This document shows positions 33,572-42,622 of a DNA stretch of 64,000 nt, piece by piece. The DNA lies in the NCBI RefSeq assembly GCF_028290435.1, contig NZ_JAQGJV010000009.1:182379-246378 (forward strand), given 5' to 3'. Positions within the stretch are counted from its first letter, which is position 1. Each line of letters opens with the position of its first letter. The position numbers and the translations under genes are program-made. This stretch comes from Devosia sp. (GTDB lineage: Bacteria; Pseudomonadota; Alphaproteobacteria; Rhizobiales; Devosiaceae). A model generated the notes under the pieces. The model did no database searches. It saw only the letters and a list, made by a program, of their open reading frames with translations, and was not told the DNA's origin.

Positions 33572-34360
33572 CTACTGGGCAGCGTTGTAGTCGTAGAACC
33601 ACTTCTTCTGCAGGCTATCCATGGTGCCATCGGCCTTGATGGATGCCAGCGCCGCATTAATCGGGGCGATCAGGTCTGACCCCTTGGTCAGGATGAAGCC
33701 AAAATCCTCGCTGCCCAGCGGGCCGCCGACGACTTTGAACGCACCCGGATTGGCGCCGATATAGCCGTTGGCCGAGGTCTTATCCATCAGCACGGTATCG
33801 ACATCGCCCGACTGCAGCGCCGAAACCGACGCACCAAACGTGTCGAACAGCTTGATGCGCGGATTGGCCTCATCGCCATCAAGCACCGAATAGACCGCGG
33901 TGTAGAAATTGGTGGTGCCGGCCTGCGCGCCAACCAGGAATTCGGCATTGGCGGCAAAGGTGACATTATCGGTGAACCGCGTTTCGTCGGCGCGCACCAG
34001 CATGAGCTGTTCCGACGTCAGGTATGGCTCGGAGAAATCGATCTGAGCCTTGCGCTCGTCATTGATGGTGATGCCGTCCATGCCGATATCGAACTGGCCG
34101 TCGCGCACCGCCTGGATCATCACGTCCCAGCTCGAGAGCTGCCAATCGACCTTGGCGTTGAGGCGCTTGGCGATCTCGTTGACGAGGTCATATTCCAGCC
34201 CCACGCCCTGCCCGGTTTTGGGATCGGCAAAATTCAGCGGCACATAGGCATTTTCGGTGACCGCCACGATGGTGCGGCCTGCCAGATCGGGCAGGGCCTG
34301 CGCCTGGGCGGAAATAGTGCCGAGCAGGATAGCGGCGGCGGCAATGAACTTCGACTTCAT
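33572..34360 (-). CDS. Amino-acid-type ABC transporter substrate-binding protein
   Basis: 262 residues, SBP_bac_3 fold. Signal peptide about 1-20 (cleavage near AQA/QA). Family pattern: TIVAVTENAYVPLNFADPKT, GLEYDLVNEIAKRLNA, and FDIGMDGITINDERKAQIDFSEPYL. The ATG at 34360 was chosen at the signal peptide; the longer frame to 34507 has no such feature. It is the promoter-proximal gene of this pair. Confidence 0.92.
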   Translation of the reverse strand: MKSKFIAAAAILLGTISAQAQALPDLAGRTIVAVTENAYVPLNFADPKTGQGVGLEYDLVNEIAKRLNAKVDWQLSSWDVMIQAVRDGQFDIGMDGITINDERKAQIDFSEPYLTSEQLMLVRADETRFTDNVTFAANAEFLVGAQAGTTNFYTAVYSVLDGDEANPRIKLFDTFGASVSALQSGDVDTVLMDKTSANGYIGANPGAFKVVGGPLGSEDFGFILTKGSDLIAPINAALASIKADGTMDSLQKKWFYDYNAAQ

Positions 34361-34500
34361 GAGATGGCAGGCTCCGGGACGCTCTTTGGCCAGACAATAG
34401 ACAGGCCAGGCCGGCTTTGGGAATGGGATTGTTGCAAAATCCCACGCGTCTGCGCTCGCATTGTTCCCGCGCATGCTTTGGGGCCGCGCCACAAACCCGC

Positions 34501-34540
34501 TTGACAAGCAATATTAGTGTGCTACAAAACCACCACACTA
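34501..34540. promoter_or_regulatory. Promoter and YtrA-type operator of the GntR gene
   Basis: TTGACA at 34501-34506 and TACAAA at 34523-34528 (16-bp spacing) form a sigma70-type promoter for the plus strand. TAGTGTG (34515-34521) and CACACTA (34534-34540) form a perfect 7-bp inverted repeat with 12-bp spacer that covers the -10 box. GTGT/ACAC arms fit YtrA-subfamily GntR sites. Confidence 0.6.
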
Positions 34541-34554
34541 CAAGAGCAAGCCAC

Positions 34555-34926
34555 ATGGATGACTTTCACACCAGCCAGCCGATCTTCGTGCAGATCCGGC
34601 AGCGGCTTATCGAAATGATCCTGCGCGGAGCGGTGGGCGAGGGCGATGCCCTGCCGTCGGTCCGCCAGATCGCCGGGGAGCTCTCGGTCAACCCGCTGAC
34701 CGTCACCAAGGCGTTCGAAGCCCTGGTGGACATCGGCATCGTCGAAAAACGCAGGGGCCTGGGCATGTTCGTCAAAACCGGAGCGCGAGGCGAACTTCTC
34801 GCGCATGAACGCGAAAAATTCCTCACCGAAGACTGGCCCCGGATCGCCGCGCAGATTGCCGCGCTCGAACTCGACGCCACCACGCTGCTGGCCAAGGTGC
34901 CAGCCAAACAGGGTCCAAAGCCATGA
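34555..34926 (+). CDS. GntR-family regulator, YtrA subfamily
   Basis: 123 residues: a winged helix-turn-helix (about 8-75, PIFVQIRQRLIEMILRGAV, LPSVRQIAGELSVNPLTVTKAFEAL) and a short C-terminal helix typical of YtrA proteins, which lack a ligand domain. It heads an operon with an ABC-type ATPase and permease and overlaps the ATPase start. An operator-like repeat lies in its promoter. In this family the signal is often cell-envelope stress. Confidence 0.9.
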   Translation: MDDFHTSQPIFVQIRQRLIEMILRGAVGEGDALPSVRQIAGELSVNPLTVTKAFEALVDIGIVEKRRGLGMFVKTGARGELLAHEREKFLTEDWPRIAAQIAALELDATTLLAKVPAKQGPKP

Positions 34927-35825
34927 CCGACATGTCCACTACCATCCTGCCGCCGATCGTTTCCGCCCACGGCCTCAAGAAATCCTTCGGTCGCAAGGAA
35001 GTTCTGCATGGCCTGGATTTCGAGATCCCCCCCGGCCGCATCTATGGCGTCATCGGCCATAACGGGGCCGGCAAGACCACCATGCTCAATGCCATGTTGG
35101 GCCTGACCAATTGCGAGGGCACCATCCGCGTGCTCGGCGAAGATCCCTTCGCCCGTCGCGCCCACCTGATGGAAAACGTCGCCTTCATTTCCGACGTGGC
35201 GAGCCTCCCCCGGTTCCTGCGGGTGCGCGAGCTGTTCGCACTACTCTCCAATATCCATCCGAACTTTTCCCAGGCCAAGGCGCAGAGCTTCCTCGAGGGC
35301 ACCGACCTCAAGCCGGACCTCAAGATCAAGCATCTCAGCAAGGGCATGATCGCCCAGCTCCACCTCGCCGTGGTCATGGCCATCGATGCCAAGCTGCTGG
35401 TGCTCGATGAGCCGACGCTGGGCCTCGACATCACCTATCGCAAGCGCTTCTACCGGCGCTTGCTCGAGGACTACATGACCGAGGAGCGCACCCTGATCAT
35501 CACCACCCATCAGGTGGACGAGATCGAATTCATGCTCTCCGACATCATGTTCATCCGCGATGGCAGCATGATCCTGCACATGCAGATGGAGACGGTGAAC
35601 GACAAATTCACCCAGCTCGTGGTCAACGATCCAGCCAAGCAGGAGCCCGCGCGCGGGCTGGGCCCGGTCTACGAGGAAACCCGGTTCGGCCAGACCGTGA
35701 TGATTTTCGACGGCGTCCCCCGCAGCCAGTTCGAGGGGCTGGGCAATATCTCGACCCCCACCCTCAGTGACCTGTTCGTCGCGCTGATGCAGCGCCCGAC
35801 CGCCAATCCGGAGACCGCCAAATGA
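34923..35825 (+). CDS. ABC transporter ATPase of the YtrB type
   Basis: 300-residue ATPase. Walker A GHNGAGKT, a signature written LSKGM instead of LSGGQ, Walker B LLVLDEPTLGLD, H-loop TTHQ. LSKGM is common in this exporter group. The last about 75 residues form a separate domain. It overlaps the regulator stop (ATGA) and the permease start overlaps its stop. Export substrate is unknown. Confidence 0.9.
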   Translation: MTDMSTTILPPIVSAHGLKKSFGRKEVLHGLDFEIPPGRIYGVIGHNGAGKTTMLNAMLGLTNCEGTIRVLGEDPFARRAHLMENVAFISDVASLPRFLRVRELFALLSNIHPNFSQAKAQSFLEGTDLKPDLKIKHLSKGMIAQLHLAVVMAIDAKLLVLDEPTLGLDITYRKRFYRRLLEDYMTEERTLIITTHQVDEIEFMLSDIMFIRDGSMILHMQMETVNDKFTQLVVNDPAKQEPARGLGPVYEETRFGQTVMIFDGVPRSQFEGLGNISTPTLSDLFVALMQRPTANPETAK

Positions 35826-36712
35826 AGGCCTTCGTTGCCCTCGTCCATCGCGAGCTGATCGAGCATCGTGGCGCCTTTCTCATGGCGCCGCTGATCCTGG
35901 TCGCGGTCATGTTTGTGCCGACGCTGATTTCGTTTGCTACCGGGCGCGTCGATGGCCGCTTCACCGGCTACCTGTTCGCCGCCGCGCCGACGCGCATCTA
36001 CGAATTCGGTTTCCTCGCCTTCGGCGCCGCCTGGTGCGTCTACCTTATTGGCGTGCTGTTCTTTTATGCCGCCGATGGCTTTTCGGCCGACAAGCGCAAC
36101 AATGCCATGTTGTTCTGGAAGTCGATGCCGGTTTCCGATTTCAAGATGCTGCTGGCCAAGCTGACCGCGACGCTGACCATTCTTCCGGCCACGATCTACG
36201 CCACCGCTTTGCTCAGCGCCCTGCTGCTGTTCGCCATCGCCTTCGTCTCCTCCACCCTTGGCGGCGTTGGTGGCATGGCGTTGCTGGGCAATATCGCCCT
36301 GGTCTACGTGCAGATCGCGCTCAGTCTGGCTTTGGTGCTGGTCATCGGCCTGCTCTGGTATCTGCCCTTTACGGCCCTGGTCGGCGCCATGGCGACCGTG
36401 GTCGGCCGCTGGGCCATCCCGCTCTCGCTGCTGCTGCCGGGCCTCGTCGCGGTGGGTGAATGGGTCGTGCTCGGCGGCCTCAGCCCGGTCCACACTCATA
36501 CTTGGCGATACCTGTCCTATCGCGCCGATTTCCAGGTCAGCCAGGGCTATATCGAGAACTGGTTCACCACGGAGGCACCGTTCAGCTTTCCCACCTTCGC
36601 CACCGACCTGATCGCCCGCACCGATTGGCTGCAGATTGGCTTGGGTGCCGTGTTTGCTATCGTGGTGATGTACCTCGCCAGCGAATATCGCCGCCGGGTG
36701 AATGATAACTGA
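35822..36712 (+). CDS. ABC-2-type permease
   Basis: 296 residues with six predicted membrane segments (first at about 20-38, then 55-75, 105-130, 150-175, 180-200, and near the C-terminus 272-290). It is the membrane part of the exporter encoded with the YtrB-type ATPase, to which its ATG is coupled by a 4-bp overlap. No family-specific motif reveals the substrate. Confidence 0.85.
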   Translation: MKAFVALVHRELIEHRGAFLMAPLILVAVMFVPTLISFATGRVDGRFTGYLFAAAPTRIYEFGFLAFGAAWCVYLIGVLFFYAADGFSADKRNNAMLFWKSMPVSDFKMLLAKLTATLTILPATIYATALLSALLLFAIAFVSSTLGGVGGMALLGNIALVYVQIALSLALVLVIGLLWYLPFTALVGAMATVVGRWAIPLSLLLPGLVAVGEWVVLGGLSPVHTHTWRYLSYRADFQVSQGYIENWFTTEAPFSFPTFATDLIARTDWLQIGLGAVFAIVVMYLASEYRRRVNDN

Positions 36713-36715
36713 TCT

Positions 36716-36901
36716 TGCTCACCTCTCCCTTCGGGTGAGGGGGTCTTTTCTCGGCCCCACCTTGGCAAACACCGTCATCCGGCGCTGCGCGCCACCTTCT
36801 CCCCGATGGGGAGAAGAAAGGAGGCCACGGAGCTTGCAAAATTCCTCTCCCCATCGGGGAGAGGTGGCCGAGCGAAGCGGAGGCCGGGTGAGGGGGCTTG
36901 C
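36716..36901. repeat. Dispersed intergenic repeat, copy 1
   Basis: Hairpin-rich spacer between convergent genes: CTCACCTCTCCC near the start, CACCTTCTCCCC, CCTCTCCCCATCGGGGAGAGG (9-bp stem, loop ATC), then GGCCGAGCGAAGCGGAGGCC and GGTGAGGGGG. Blocks are shared with the elements at 49.8, 51.1 and 54.5 kb. It can act as a bidirectional terminator. Confidence 0.7.
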
Positions 36902-36944
36902 CGCCGCAAGCTCTTGAACTTGTGCCGCCCGCAGCGTCGAGAAA

Positions 36945-39188
36945 CTACTTCCCCCGCCCCGCCAACGCCCTTCCCGTCAGCCCCCTATCCCTGCTCAACC
37001 CCTCCGGCGTCCCCTCGAACACGACCGTGCCGCCATCCTGCCCGGCACCCGGACCCATATCGATCACCCAATCGGCCCGCGATACCACGTCCAGATTGTG
37101 CTCAATCACGATCACCGTGCTCCCCGCATCCACCAGCCGGTCGAACAGCCCGATCAGCGTATCCACGTCATGCATGTGCAAGCCCGTGGTCGGCTCGTCC
37201 AGCACATAGATGTTGCCCTTCTTGCCCAGCTCCGCCGCCAGCTTCAGCCGCTGCCGCTCGCCGCCCGACAGCGTCGATAGCGGCTGCCCGAGCGTCAGAT
37301 AGCCCAACCCCACATCGTCCAGCCCCTTCAAAATCTTGGCGATCGCCGGCTCGATGAAAAACGCCACCGCCTCATCGATCGCAAAGTTATAGACATCGCT
37401 GATCGTCTTGCCGCGCAGCTGATATTGCAGCACTTCCTCGGTGAAGCGCTTGCCCTCGCAGGTCTCGCAAACGCTCACCACCGGGTCCATATGCGCCAGA
37501 TCGGTGTAGATCACCCCCAGCCCCTTGCAGTCCGGACACGCGCCCTTGGAATTGGCCGAAAACAGCGCCGCCTCGACGCCATTCTCCTTGGCGAAGGCCT
37601 TGCGCACGGTGTCGAGAATCCCCGTATAAGTTGCCGTATTCGAGCGCGTCGAGCCGCGGCTGAGGTTCTGGTCGATGATCACCGTATCCGGATAGGCCTT
37701 GGGCAAACACCCCTGGATCAGCGACGATTTCCCCGATCCCGCCACCCCGGTCACCGCCGTCAGCACCCCGCGCGGAATCTTAACCGACACGTCCTTGAGG
37801 TTGTTCAGCTTGGCATGTTTGATCTCCAGCACGCCATCGCTCTTGCGCAGCTTGGTCTTGATCGGCTGGTACTTTTTCATGTGGTTGCCGGTCAGCGTGC
37901 CGGAGGTGAGCAATCCGGCATAATCGCCCTGATAGACGATCTCGCCGCCCTTGCTGCCGGCGAACGGACCCATATCCACTACGTGGTCGGCAATGGCGAT
38001 CATGTCGGGTTTGTGCTCGACGAGCAGCACCGTATTGCCCTTGTCGCGCAGCTGTTGCATCAGCCCGGCCAGTCGTCCAACATCATGCGGATGCAGGCCC
38101 ACGCTGGGCTCATCAAAAACATACGTGATGTCTGTCAGCGACGATCCGAGATGCCGCACCATCTTGACCCGCTGGCTCTCCCCGCCGGATAGCGTCGAGC
38201 TCTCCCGATCCAGGCTCAGATAACCCAGCCCGATGGTGACCAGGTTCTCCAGCCGCAGCGCCAGCGCATTCAGCATCGGCCCTACGCTCTTGGCATCGAT
38301 CTGCCGCACCCACACCGCCAGGTCCGAGACCTGCATGGCCGAGCATTCGGCGATATTTCTGCCATTAACCGTGCTGCCCAGCACCGCCGCATTCAGCCGC
38401 GCGCCACGACAGGTCGGACACGTGGCCCGGGTGAAAATCCGCTCGTACTCCACCCGCACATGCGGCTGCAGGCTCTCCGGGTCCTTGCTCCCGAGACCCT
38501 TCTTGAGCTTGGTGACGATGCCCTCATAAGTCAGCCCGATCTTGCCGACCTTGATCTTGCGGCCATCATCGAGGGCAAACAAGTTCTCGCGCTCCTCGGC
38601 GCTGAACTCGCCGATCGGCTTGTCCATATCGAACAGGCCGGAGTTCTTGTAGATCTCCCAATACCAGGTATCGACGGCATAATCCTTGGGCAGCAGCGCG
38701 CCGGCATTGAGCGATTTGCTCTCGTCGATCACCGCGCTCATATCCATCGCGGCGACTTGCCCGATACCTTCGCAATCGGGGCACATGCCGCGCGGATCGT
38801 TATAGGAGTAGAGCCCCGGCGAGCCGAGCCGCGGTTCCCCCAGCCGCGAGAACACCACCCGCAGCATCTGCGCCGCGTCCGTCACCGTGGCGACCGTCGA
38901 GCGCGAATTGCCGCCCAGCCGCTGCTGATCGACGATGATCGCCGCCGAGATGTTTTCCAGCAGGTCCGCATCCGGCTGGCCATAATGCGGCATGAATTGC
39001 TGCACGAAAGCCGGATAGGTCTCGTTGATCAGCCGCTGGCTTTCCGCCGCGATAGTGCCGAACACCAGCGAACTTTTGCCCGATCCCGAAACCCCGGTGA
39101 ACACCGTGATTGCCCGCTTGGGAATATCCAGCGACACGTTCTTGAGGTTGTTCTCCCGCGCCCCGCGGATCAGAATCGAACCATACAT
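36945..39188 (-). CDS. UvrA-like ABC ATPase (short paralog)
   Basis: 747 residues with two ABC ATPase modules, each split by insertions: Walker A GVSGSGKSS and GVAGSGKSS, signatures LSGGESQR and LSGGERQR, Walker B VFDEPSVGLHP and VLDEPTTGLH. Zinc-binding CPDC...CPTC and CPDC...CETC pairs are seen. It is about 200 residues shorter than UvrA and lacks the UvrB-binding region, so it resembles UvrA2/DrrC paralogs linked to drug tolerance, not the repair UvrA. The start at 39188 (MYGSILIRGA) has AGGGGA upstream; the longer frame to 39275 is less likely. Confidence 0.85.
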   Translation of the reverse strand: MYGSILIRGARENNLKNVSLDIPKRAITVFTGVSGSGKSSLVFGTIAAESQRLINETYPAFVQQFMPHYGQPDADLLENISAAIIVDQQRLGGNSRSTVATVTDAAQMLRVVFSRLGEPRLGSPGLYSYNDPRGMCPDCEGIGQVAAMDMSAVIDESKSLNAGALLPKDYAVDTWYWEIYKNSGLFDMDKPIGEFSAEERENLFALDDGRKIKVGKIGLTYEGIVTKLKKGLGSKDPESLQPHVRVEYERIFTRATCPTCRGARLNAAVLGSTVNGRNIAECSAMQVSDLAVWVRQIDAKSVGPMLNALALRLENLVTIGLGYLSLDRESSTLSGGESQRVKMVRHLGSSLTDITYVFDEPSVGLHPHDVGRLAGLMQQLRDKGNTVLLVEHKPDMIAIADHVVDMGPFAGSKGGEIVYQGDYAGLLTSGTLTGNHMKKYQPIKTKLRKSDGVLEIKHAKLNNLKDVSVKIPRGVLTAVTGVAGSGKSSLIQGCLPKAYPDTVIIDQNLSRGSTRSNTATYTGILDTVRKAFAKENGVEAALFSANSKGACPDCKGLGVIYTDLAHMDPVVSVCETCEGKRFTEEVLQYQLRGKTISDVYNFAIDEAVAFFIEPAIAKILKGLDDVGLGYLTLGQPLSTLSGGERQRLKLAAELGKKGNIYVLDEPTTGLHMHDVDTLIGLFDRLVDAGSTVIVIEHNLDVVSRADWVIDMGPGAGQDGGTVVFEGTPEGLSRDRGLTGRALAGRGK

Positions 39189-39317
39189 GCCGTGTCCCCT
39201 GTGCTGCTCAAGACGCAATGATGCTGGCCCTGCCGCCCATTGGCAATTGCCTACCCTGATGACGACGGACGGCACGCAGTTTCGACATGCAGCGCGAATT
39301 TATTCACGGTGTCAGGC

Positions 39318-39785
39318 TTATGCGTCCACCCGGGCCGCTGCCATCAGGTTACTCCGCAGATTGCTGATGCCCTTTTGCAGGATGGCGAATTCGTCCCGGT
39401 TCAGCCCGGTGGCCTTGGCGGTCACATCCGCGAGGGGAATGCCCTTTTCGCGCGCCAGCCGCCCCGCCTCGGTCAGGCTGATGCGCACGATCCGCTCATC
39501 TTCCACGCCACGCGTCCGCGTCACATATCCCATCGCCTCCAACCGCTTGAGCATCGGCGTCATCGTGCTCGGCTCGAGGAACAGCCGATCGCTTAGGCCC
39601 TTGACGCTCTGCTCGTCCTCCTCCCACAGCGCAATCAGCGTAATGTATTGCGGATAGGTCAGCCCCAGCGCCTCGAGCACCGGCTTATAGACGCGCGAGA
39701 AGGCCAGGTTGGCCGAATAGATCGAAAAGCACAGGAAATCGGAGAGCGGGCTGGCTTCCCCAAGGCTGGTTCGGACGGCACTCAT
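39318..39785 (-). CDS. ohrR: Organic-hydroperoxide repressor (MarR family)
   Basis: 155-residue MarR-type repressor. The sensing Cys19 in DFLCFSIYSANLAFSRVY is the OhrR hallmark; a winged helix with LSDRLFLEPSTMTPMLKRLE follows. An AGGAG site precedes the ATG. It is divergent from ohr, and its oxidation by organic peroxides should release repression. Operator-like repeats lie between them. Confidence 0.92.
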   Translation of the reverse strand: MSAVRTSLGEASPLSDFLCFSIYSANLAFSRVYKPVLEALGLTYPQYITLIALWEEDEQSVKGLSDRLFLEPSTMTPMLKRLEAMGYVTRTRGVEDERIVRISLTEAGRLAREKGIPLADVTAKATGLNRDEFAILQKGISNLRSNLMAAARVDA

Positions 39786-39800
39786 GGCTGGCTCCTGTCG

Positions 39801-39889
39801 AAATAATTATCGCAATAAGCATTTTCTCGCTTGTAAGCCCGGCGAGGCTGTGACACAAGCTGCATCACAATAATGATTATCACGATAAT
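39801..39889. promoter_or_regulatory. OhrR operator region
   Basis: ATTATC-AC-GATAAT at 39876-39889 is a perfect inverted repeat close to ohr. A related ATTATCGCAAT lies at about 39806-39816 next to ohrR. Two related sites in the divergent spacer fit control of both genes. Confidence 0.55.
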
Positions 39890-39920
39890 AAATAGTCAAC
39901 CAAACCCGAAGGACAATGCC

Positions 39921-40343
39921 ATGACCATCACCGCGATCGAAAAAGTCATCTATACCGCCAAGACGCACACCACCGGTGGTCGTGACGGCGCCTCGGCCAG
40001 CTCCGATGGTCGCCTCGATATCAAGTTGTCCACCCCCGGCGGCAACGGCGCCGGCACCAATCCGGAGCAGCTCTTCGCGGCCGGCTGGTCGGCCTGCTAT
40101 ATCGGCGCGCTTGGCGGCGCTGCCCGCGCCCTCAAGGTGACGCTGCCGCCCGACCTGAGCGTCGATACTGAGGTTGATCTGGGCACCAATGCCAATGGCT
40201 ACCAGCTCCAGGCCCGCCTCAACGTCAGCCTGCCCGGCCTCGATCCCGCTACCGCGCGCCAATTGGTCGATGCCGCGCACGAGGGTTGCCCCTATTCCAA
40301 GGCCACCCGCGGCAATATCGATGTGACCATCAACCTGGTCTGA
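39921..40343 (+). CDS. ohr: Organic hydroperoxide resistance protein
   Basis: 140-residue OsmC/Ohr-type peroxidase. The reactive pair is Cys59 (GWSACYIGAL) and Cys123 (EGCPYSKA). It reduces fatty-acid and other organic hydroperoxides using lipoylated partners. GAAGGA precedes the ATG at 39921; the longer frame to 39873 runs over the operator. Confidence 0.95.
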   Translation: MTITAIEKVIYTAKTHTTGGRDGASASSDGRLDIKLSTPGGNGAGTNPEQLFAAGWSACYIGALGGAARALKVTLPPDLSVDTEVDLGTNANGYQLQARLNVSLPGLDPATARQLVDAAHEGCPYSKATRGNIDVTINLV

Positions 40344-40361
40344 GCCGACCTATGATCAAAG

Positions 40362-40384
40362 CCCTGCCCGGATATCGGGCAGGG
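40362..40384. terminator. Bidirectional hairpin between ohr and the YciI gene
   Basis: CCCTGCCCG (40362-40370) pairs with CGGGCAGGG (40376-40384) around GATAT. It separates two convergent genes. Confidence 0.7.
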
Positions 40385-40391
40385 ACAGGCG

Positions 40392-40775
40392 CTAGCCGGC
40401 GTCCTGCGCGCTCAATGCCGCCCCAGGCACGTACAGCATGACCGGCCTGATCTCATAGACCGCCGTCGGATTCGCGCCCCGCAACTCGCGCGCCGCCGCA
40501 ATTGCGTCCTCGATTGTGGGAAACTCCACGATATAAAACCCGAGCAACTGCTCTTTCGTCTCGGCAAACGGTCCATCGATGACCATCCCGGCGCCCTTGC
40601 CGCGCAGGGTCACGGCGCCCTGCGTCGGTCCAAGCCGGGCGGCGGGGCCCAGCTTCTTCTCGGCCACCAGGCGATCATTGACCTCGAGCAGGTCCGCCAT
40701 CAGCGCCTTGTCTTCGTCCTCGGTCCAGGATTGGACCACGCCCTCTTCGTGATAGGCCAGAATGGCGTAGTGCAT
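40392..40775 (-). CDS. YciI-family (DGPF-domain) protein
   Basis: 127 residues of the YCII-related family: MHYAILAYHEEG start, a DGPFAETKEQLLGFYIVE segment that gives the DGPF name, and the His and Asp residues of the fold. Small members are often encoded beside sigma factors or oxidoreductases; function is unknown. A dehydrogenase gene follows 18 bp upstream on the same strand. Confidence 0.88.
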   Translation of the reverse strand: MHYAILAYHEEGVVQSWTEDEDKALMADLLEVNDRLVAEKKLGPAARLGPTQGAVTLRGKGAGMVIDGPFAETKEQLLGFYIVEFPTIEDAIAAARELRGANPTAVYEIRPVMLYVPGAALSAQDAG

Positions 40776-40793
40776 TTATGTCCCCTCTACGGC

Positions 40794-41570
40794 TTACGCG
40801 CCCGTTGGGACGATCCTAAAATCATTGCCCTCGGGCAGCAACTGCCCGCCATCCACCACGATCGTGGTGCCAGTGATGTAGCTGGCCTCGTCCGACGCCA
40901 GGAACAGGAAGGCATTGGCGACATCGCGCACGCTGCCCAGCCGGCCCAGCGGAATCGCCGCCACCATCGAGGCGATATGCGCGTCGCCGCGATGCTCCTG
41001 CATGCCTTCGGTCATGATATTGCCCGGCTCGACGCCATTGACGGTTATGCCGAACCCCGAAAATTCCAGCGCCGCCGAGCGAATAAACCCATTGATCCCC
41101 GCCTTGGTCGCCGAATAATGCCCATGGCCCGGACTGGTCACATGCGGGCCGGTGATCGACGAGGTGAACAATATCCGCCCATACCCCTGCTCACGCATCG
41201 GCTTGAGCGCCGCCTTGGCGGCATGAAAACTGCCGCGCAGGTTCACCCCCATCACCCGGTCCCAATCGTCGGTGGTGGTGTCCTCGATCAACTGCCACGG
41301 ATAGATACCGGCATTCTGTACGATAATATCGAGCCGGCCAAACGCCGACAGCGCCAGCGCCACTGCCGCCTCGGCATCCGCCATTTTGGAGATATCGGTG
41401 CGGATGAACTGCGCGCCCAATTCGTCGGCGGTCTTGCGGCCGCCGGCCTCGTCCCAATCGGCCAGCACCAGATTGGCGCCTTCCTCGGCAAAGCGCACGG
41501 CCGTGCCCTTGCCGATCCCCTGTGCCATGCCGATGATGAGCGCGGTCTTTCCCGCCAGCCGTCCAGTCAT
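40794..41570 (-). CDS. Short-chain dehydrogenase/reductase
   Basis: 258-residue SDR. The Rossmann glycine motif is written GMAQGIG, with NAG at about 89-91, catalytic Ser in TSSITG and Tyr/Lys in HYSATKAG. NAD(P) dependence is expected from the aspartate after the second strand (LADWD). The ATG overlaps the permease stop (ATGA), so it is the last gene of the sugar importer operon and probably oxidises the imported sugar or a polyol. Confidence 0.92.
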   Translation of the reverse strand: MTGRLAGKTALIIGMAQGIGKGTAVRFAEEGANLVLADWDEAGGRKTADELGAQFIRTDISKMADAEAAVALALSAFGRLDIIVQNAGIYPWQLIEDTTTDDWDRVMGVNLRGSFHAAKAALKPMREQGYGRILFTSSITGPHVTSPGHGHYSATKAGINGFIRSAALEFSGFGITVNGVEPGNIMTEGMQEHRGDAHIASMVAAIPLGRLGSVRDVANAFLFLASDEASYITGTTIVVDGGQLLPEGNDFRIVPTGA

Positions 41571-42562
41571 GCCAGTCTCTTTCGTATCGTCTGTTTGAGC
41601 GTATCGAGCAGCACCGCCGCCAGCACCAGCAGCCCATGGATGACCTGCGTATAATGTGCCGGCAGGCCCATCAGGTTGATCGCCGTATTGATCGAGGACA
41701 GCAGCAGCACGCCGGCATAAACCCCCGGCAGCGCCCCAACGCCGCCCTTGAGGCTGACTCCGCCGATCACCACCGCCGCAAAGGCGTTGAACAACAGGCC
41801 GGTGCCCAGATTGGCCGTCGCCCCTGACGTGCGGATCGCCAGAATCCACCCCGCCAGCGCCGCGATGGCGCCCGACAACACGAAGGCTATCATCAACACC
41901 TTGTCGACCTTGATGCCGGCGCGGAACGCCGCCGCCTCATTGCCGCCGATCATGATCAGATGCCGTCCGAACCGGGTCTTGGCCATCATGAACGAGAAGC
42001 CGATGAAGCACGCGATGGCGATATAAGCCGTCAGTGGAATGCCCAAAAATCGTTGAATGCCCAGAAACCGCAGGTCCGGCGCCAGGTTCTGCGCCGAGCG
42101 CCCGCCCGAAGCGGCCACGACCAGCCCGCGCACCCAGATGTAGCTCGACAGCGTCACGATGAACGCATTCATCTTGATCTTGATGACGAGGTACCCGTTG
42201 AGTGCCCCGATTAGGCCGCCCACCGCCAGCCCGATCACCAACGACACCGGCACCACGAGCCAGCCCGGCGTCAGCGTAATGCCCATGCCGATGCCCGACG
42301 AGGCGAACAGGATGCCCGTCGCCATGGCGCTGAGGGCCGCCACCGACTCCACCGACAGGTCCATGTGCCCGGCGATGATCACCAGCGCCAGCCCGATCGA
42401 CATCACCCCCAAAACGGAGGATTGCTCGATGACATTGGCGAAAATGCCCGGCTGGAAATAATTGGGAATGGTGGCCGAAAAGATCGCCAGCACGACCAGC
42501 AGCATGAACCAGACGAGATTATCGAGGACGAATTCGAGCACTTTGCGTTGGCGTGGCGGCAT
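41567..42562 (-). CDS. Sugar ABC transporter permease (RbsC family)
   Basis: 331 residues with about eight to ten hydrophobic segments. Family hallmarks: GHMDLSVESVAALSAMATG near the first third and GGVSLKGGVGALPGVYAG near the C-terminus. It belongs to the ribose/fructose/xylose permease group. The binding protein is encoded upstream across a strong hairpin, and the dehydrogenase start overlaps its stop. Confidence 0.92.
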   Translation of the reverse strand: MPPRQRKVLEFVLDNLVWFMLLVVLAIFSATIPNYFQPGIFANVIEQSSVLGVMSIGLALVIIAGHMDLSVESVAALSAMATGILFASSGIGMGITLTPGWLVVPVSLVIGLAVGGLIGALNGYLVIKIKMNAFIVTLSSYIWVRGLVVAASGGRSAQNLAPDLRFLGIQRFLGIPLTAYIAIACFIGFSFMMAKTRFGRHLIMIGGNEAAAFRAGIKVDKVLMIAFVLSGAIAALAGWILAIRTSGATANLGTGLLFNAFAAVVIGGVSLKGGVGALPGVYAGVLLLSSINTAINLMGLPAHYTQVIHGLLVLAAVLLDTLKQTIRKRLA

Positions 42563-42589
42563 CGCGGACTCATCTAATTGAGAAGGGAA

Positions 42590-42613
42590 GCTCCTCCCGC
42601 GAACGGGAGGAGC
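42590..42613 (-). terminator. Intercistronic hairpin between binding protein and permease
   Basis: GCTCCTCCCG (42590-42599) and CGGGAGGAGC (42604-42613) form a perfect 10-bp stem with a 4-base loop (TTCG on the transcribed strand). No T-run. It lies 9 bp after the binding-protein stop. Confidence 0.7.
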
Positions 42614-42622
42614 GGATGGCGA

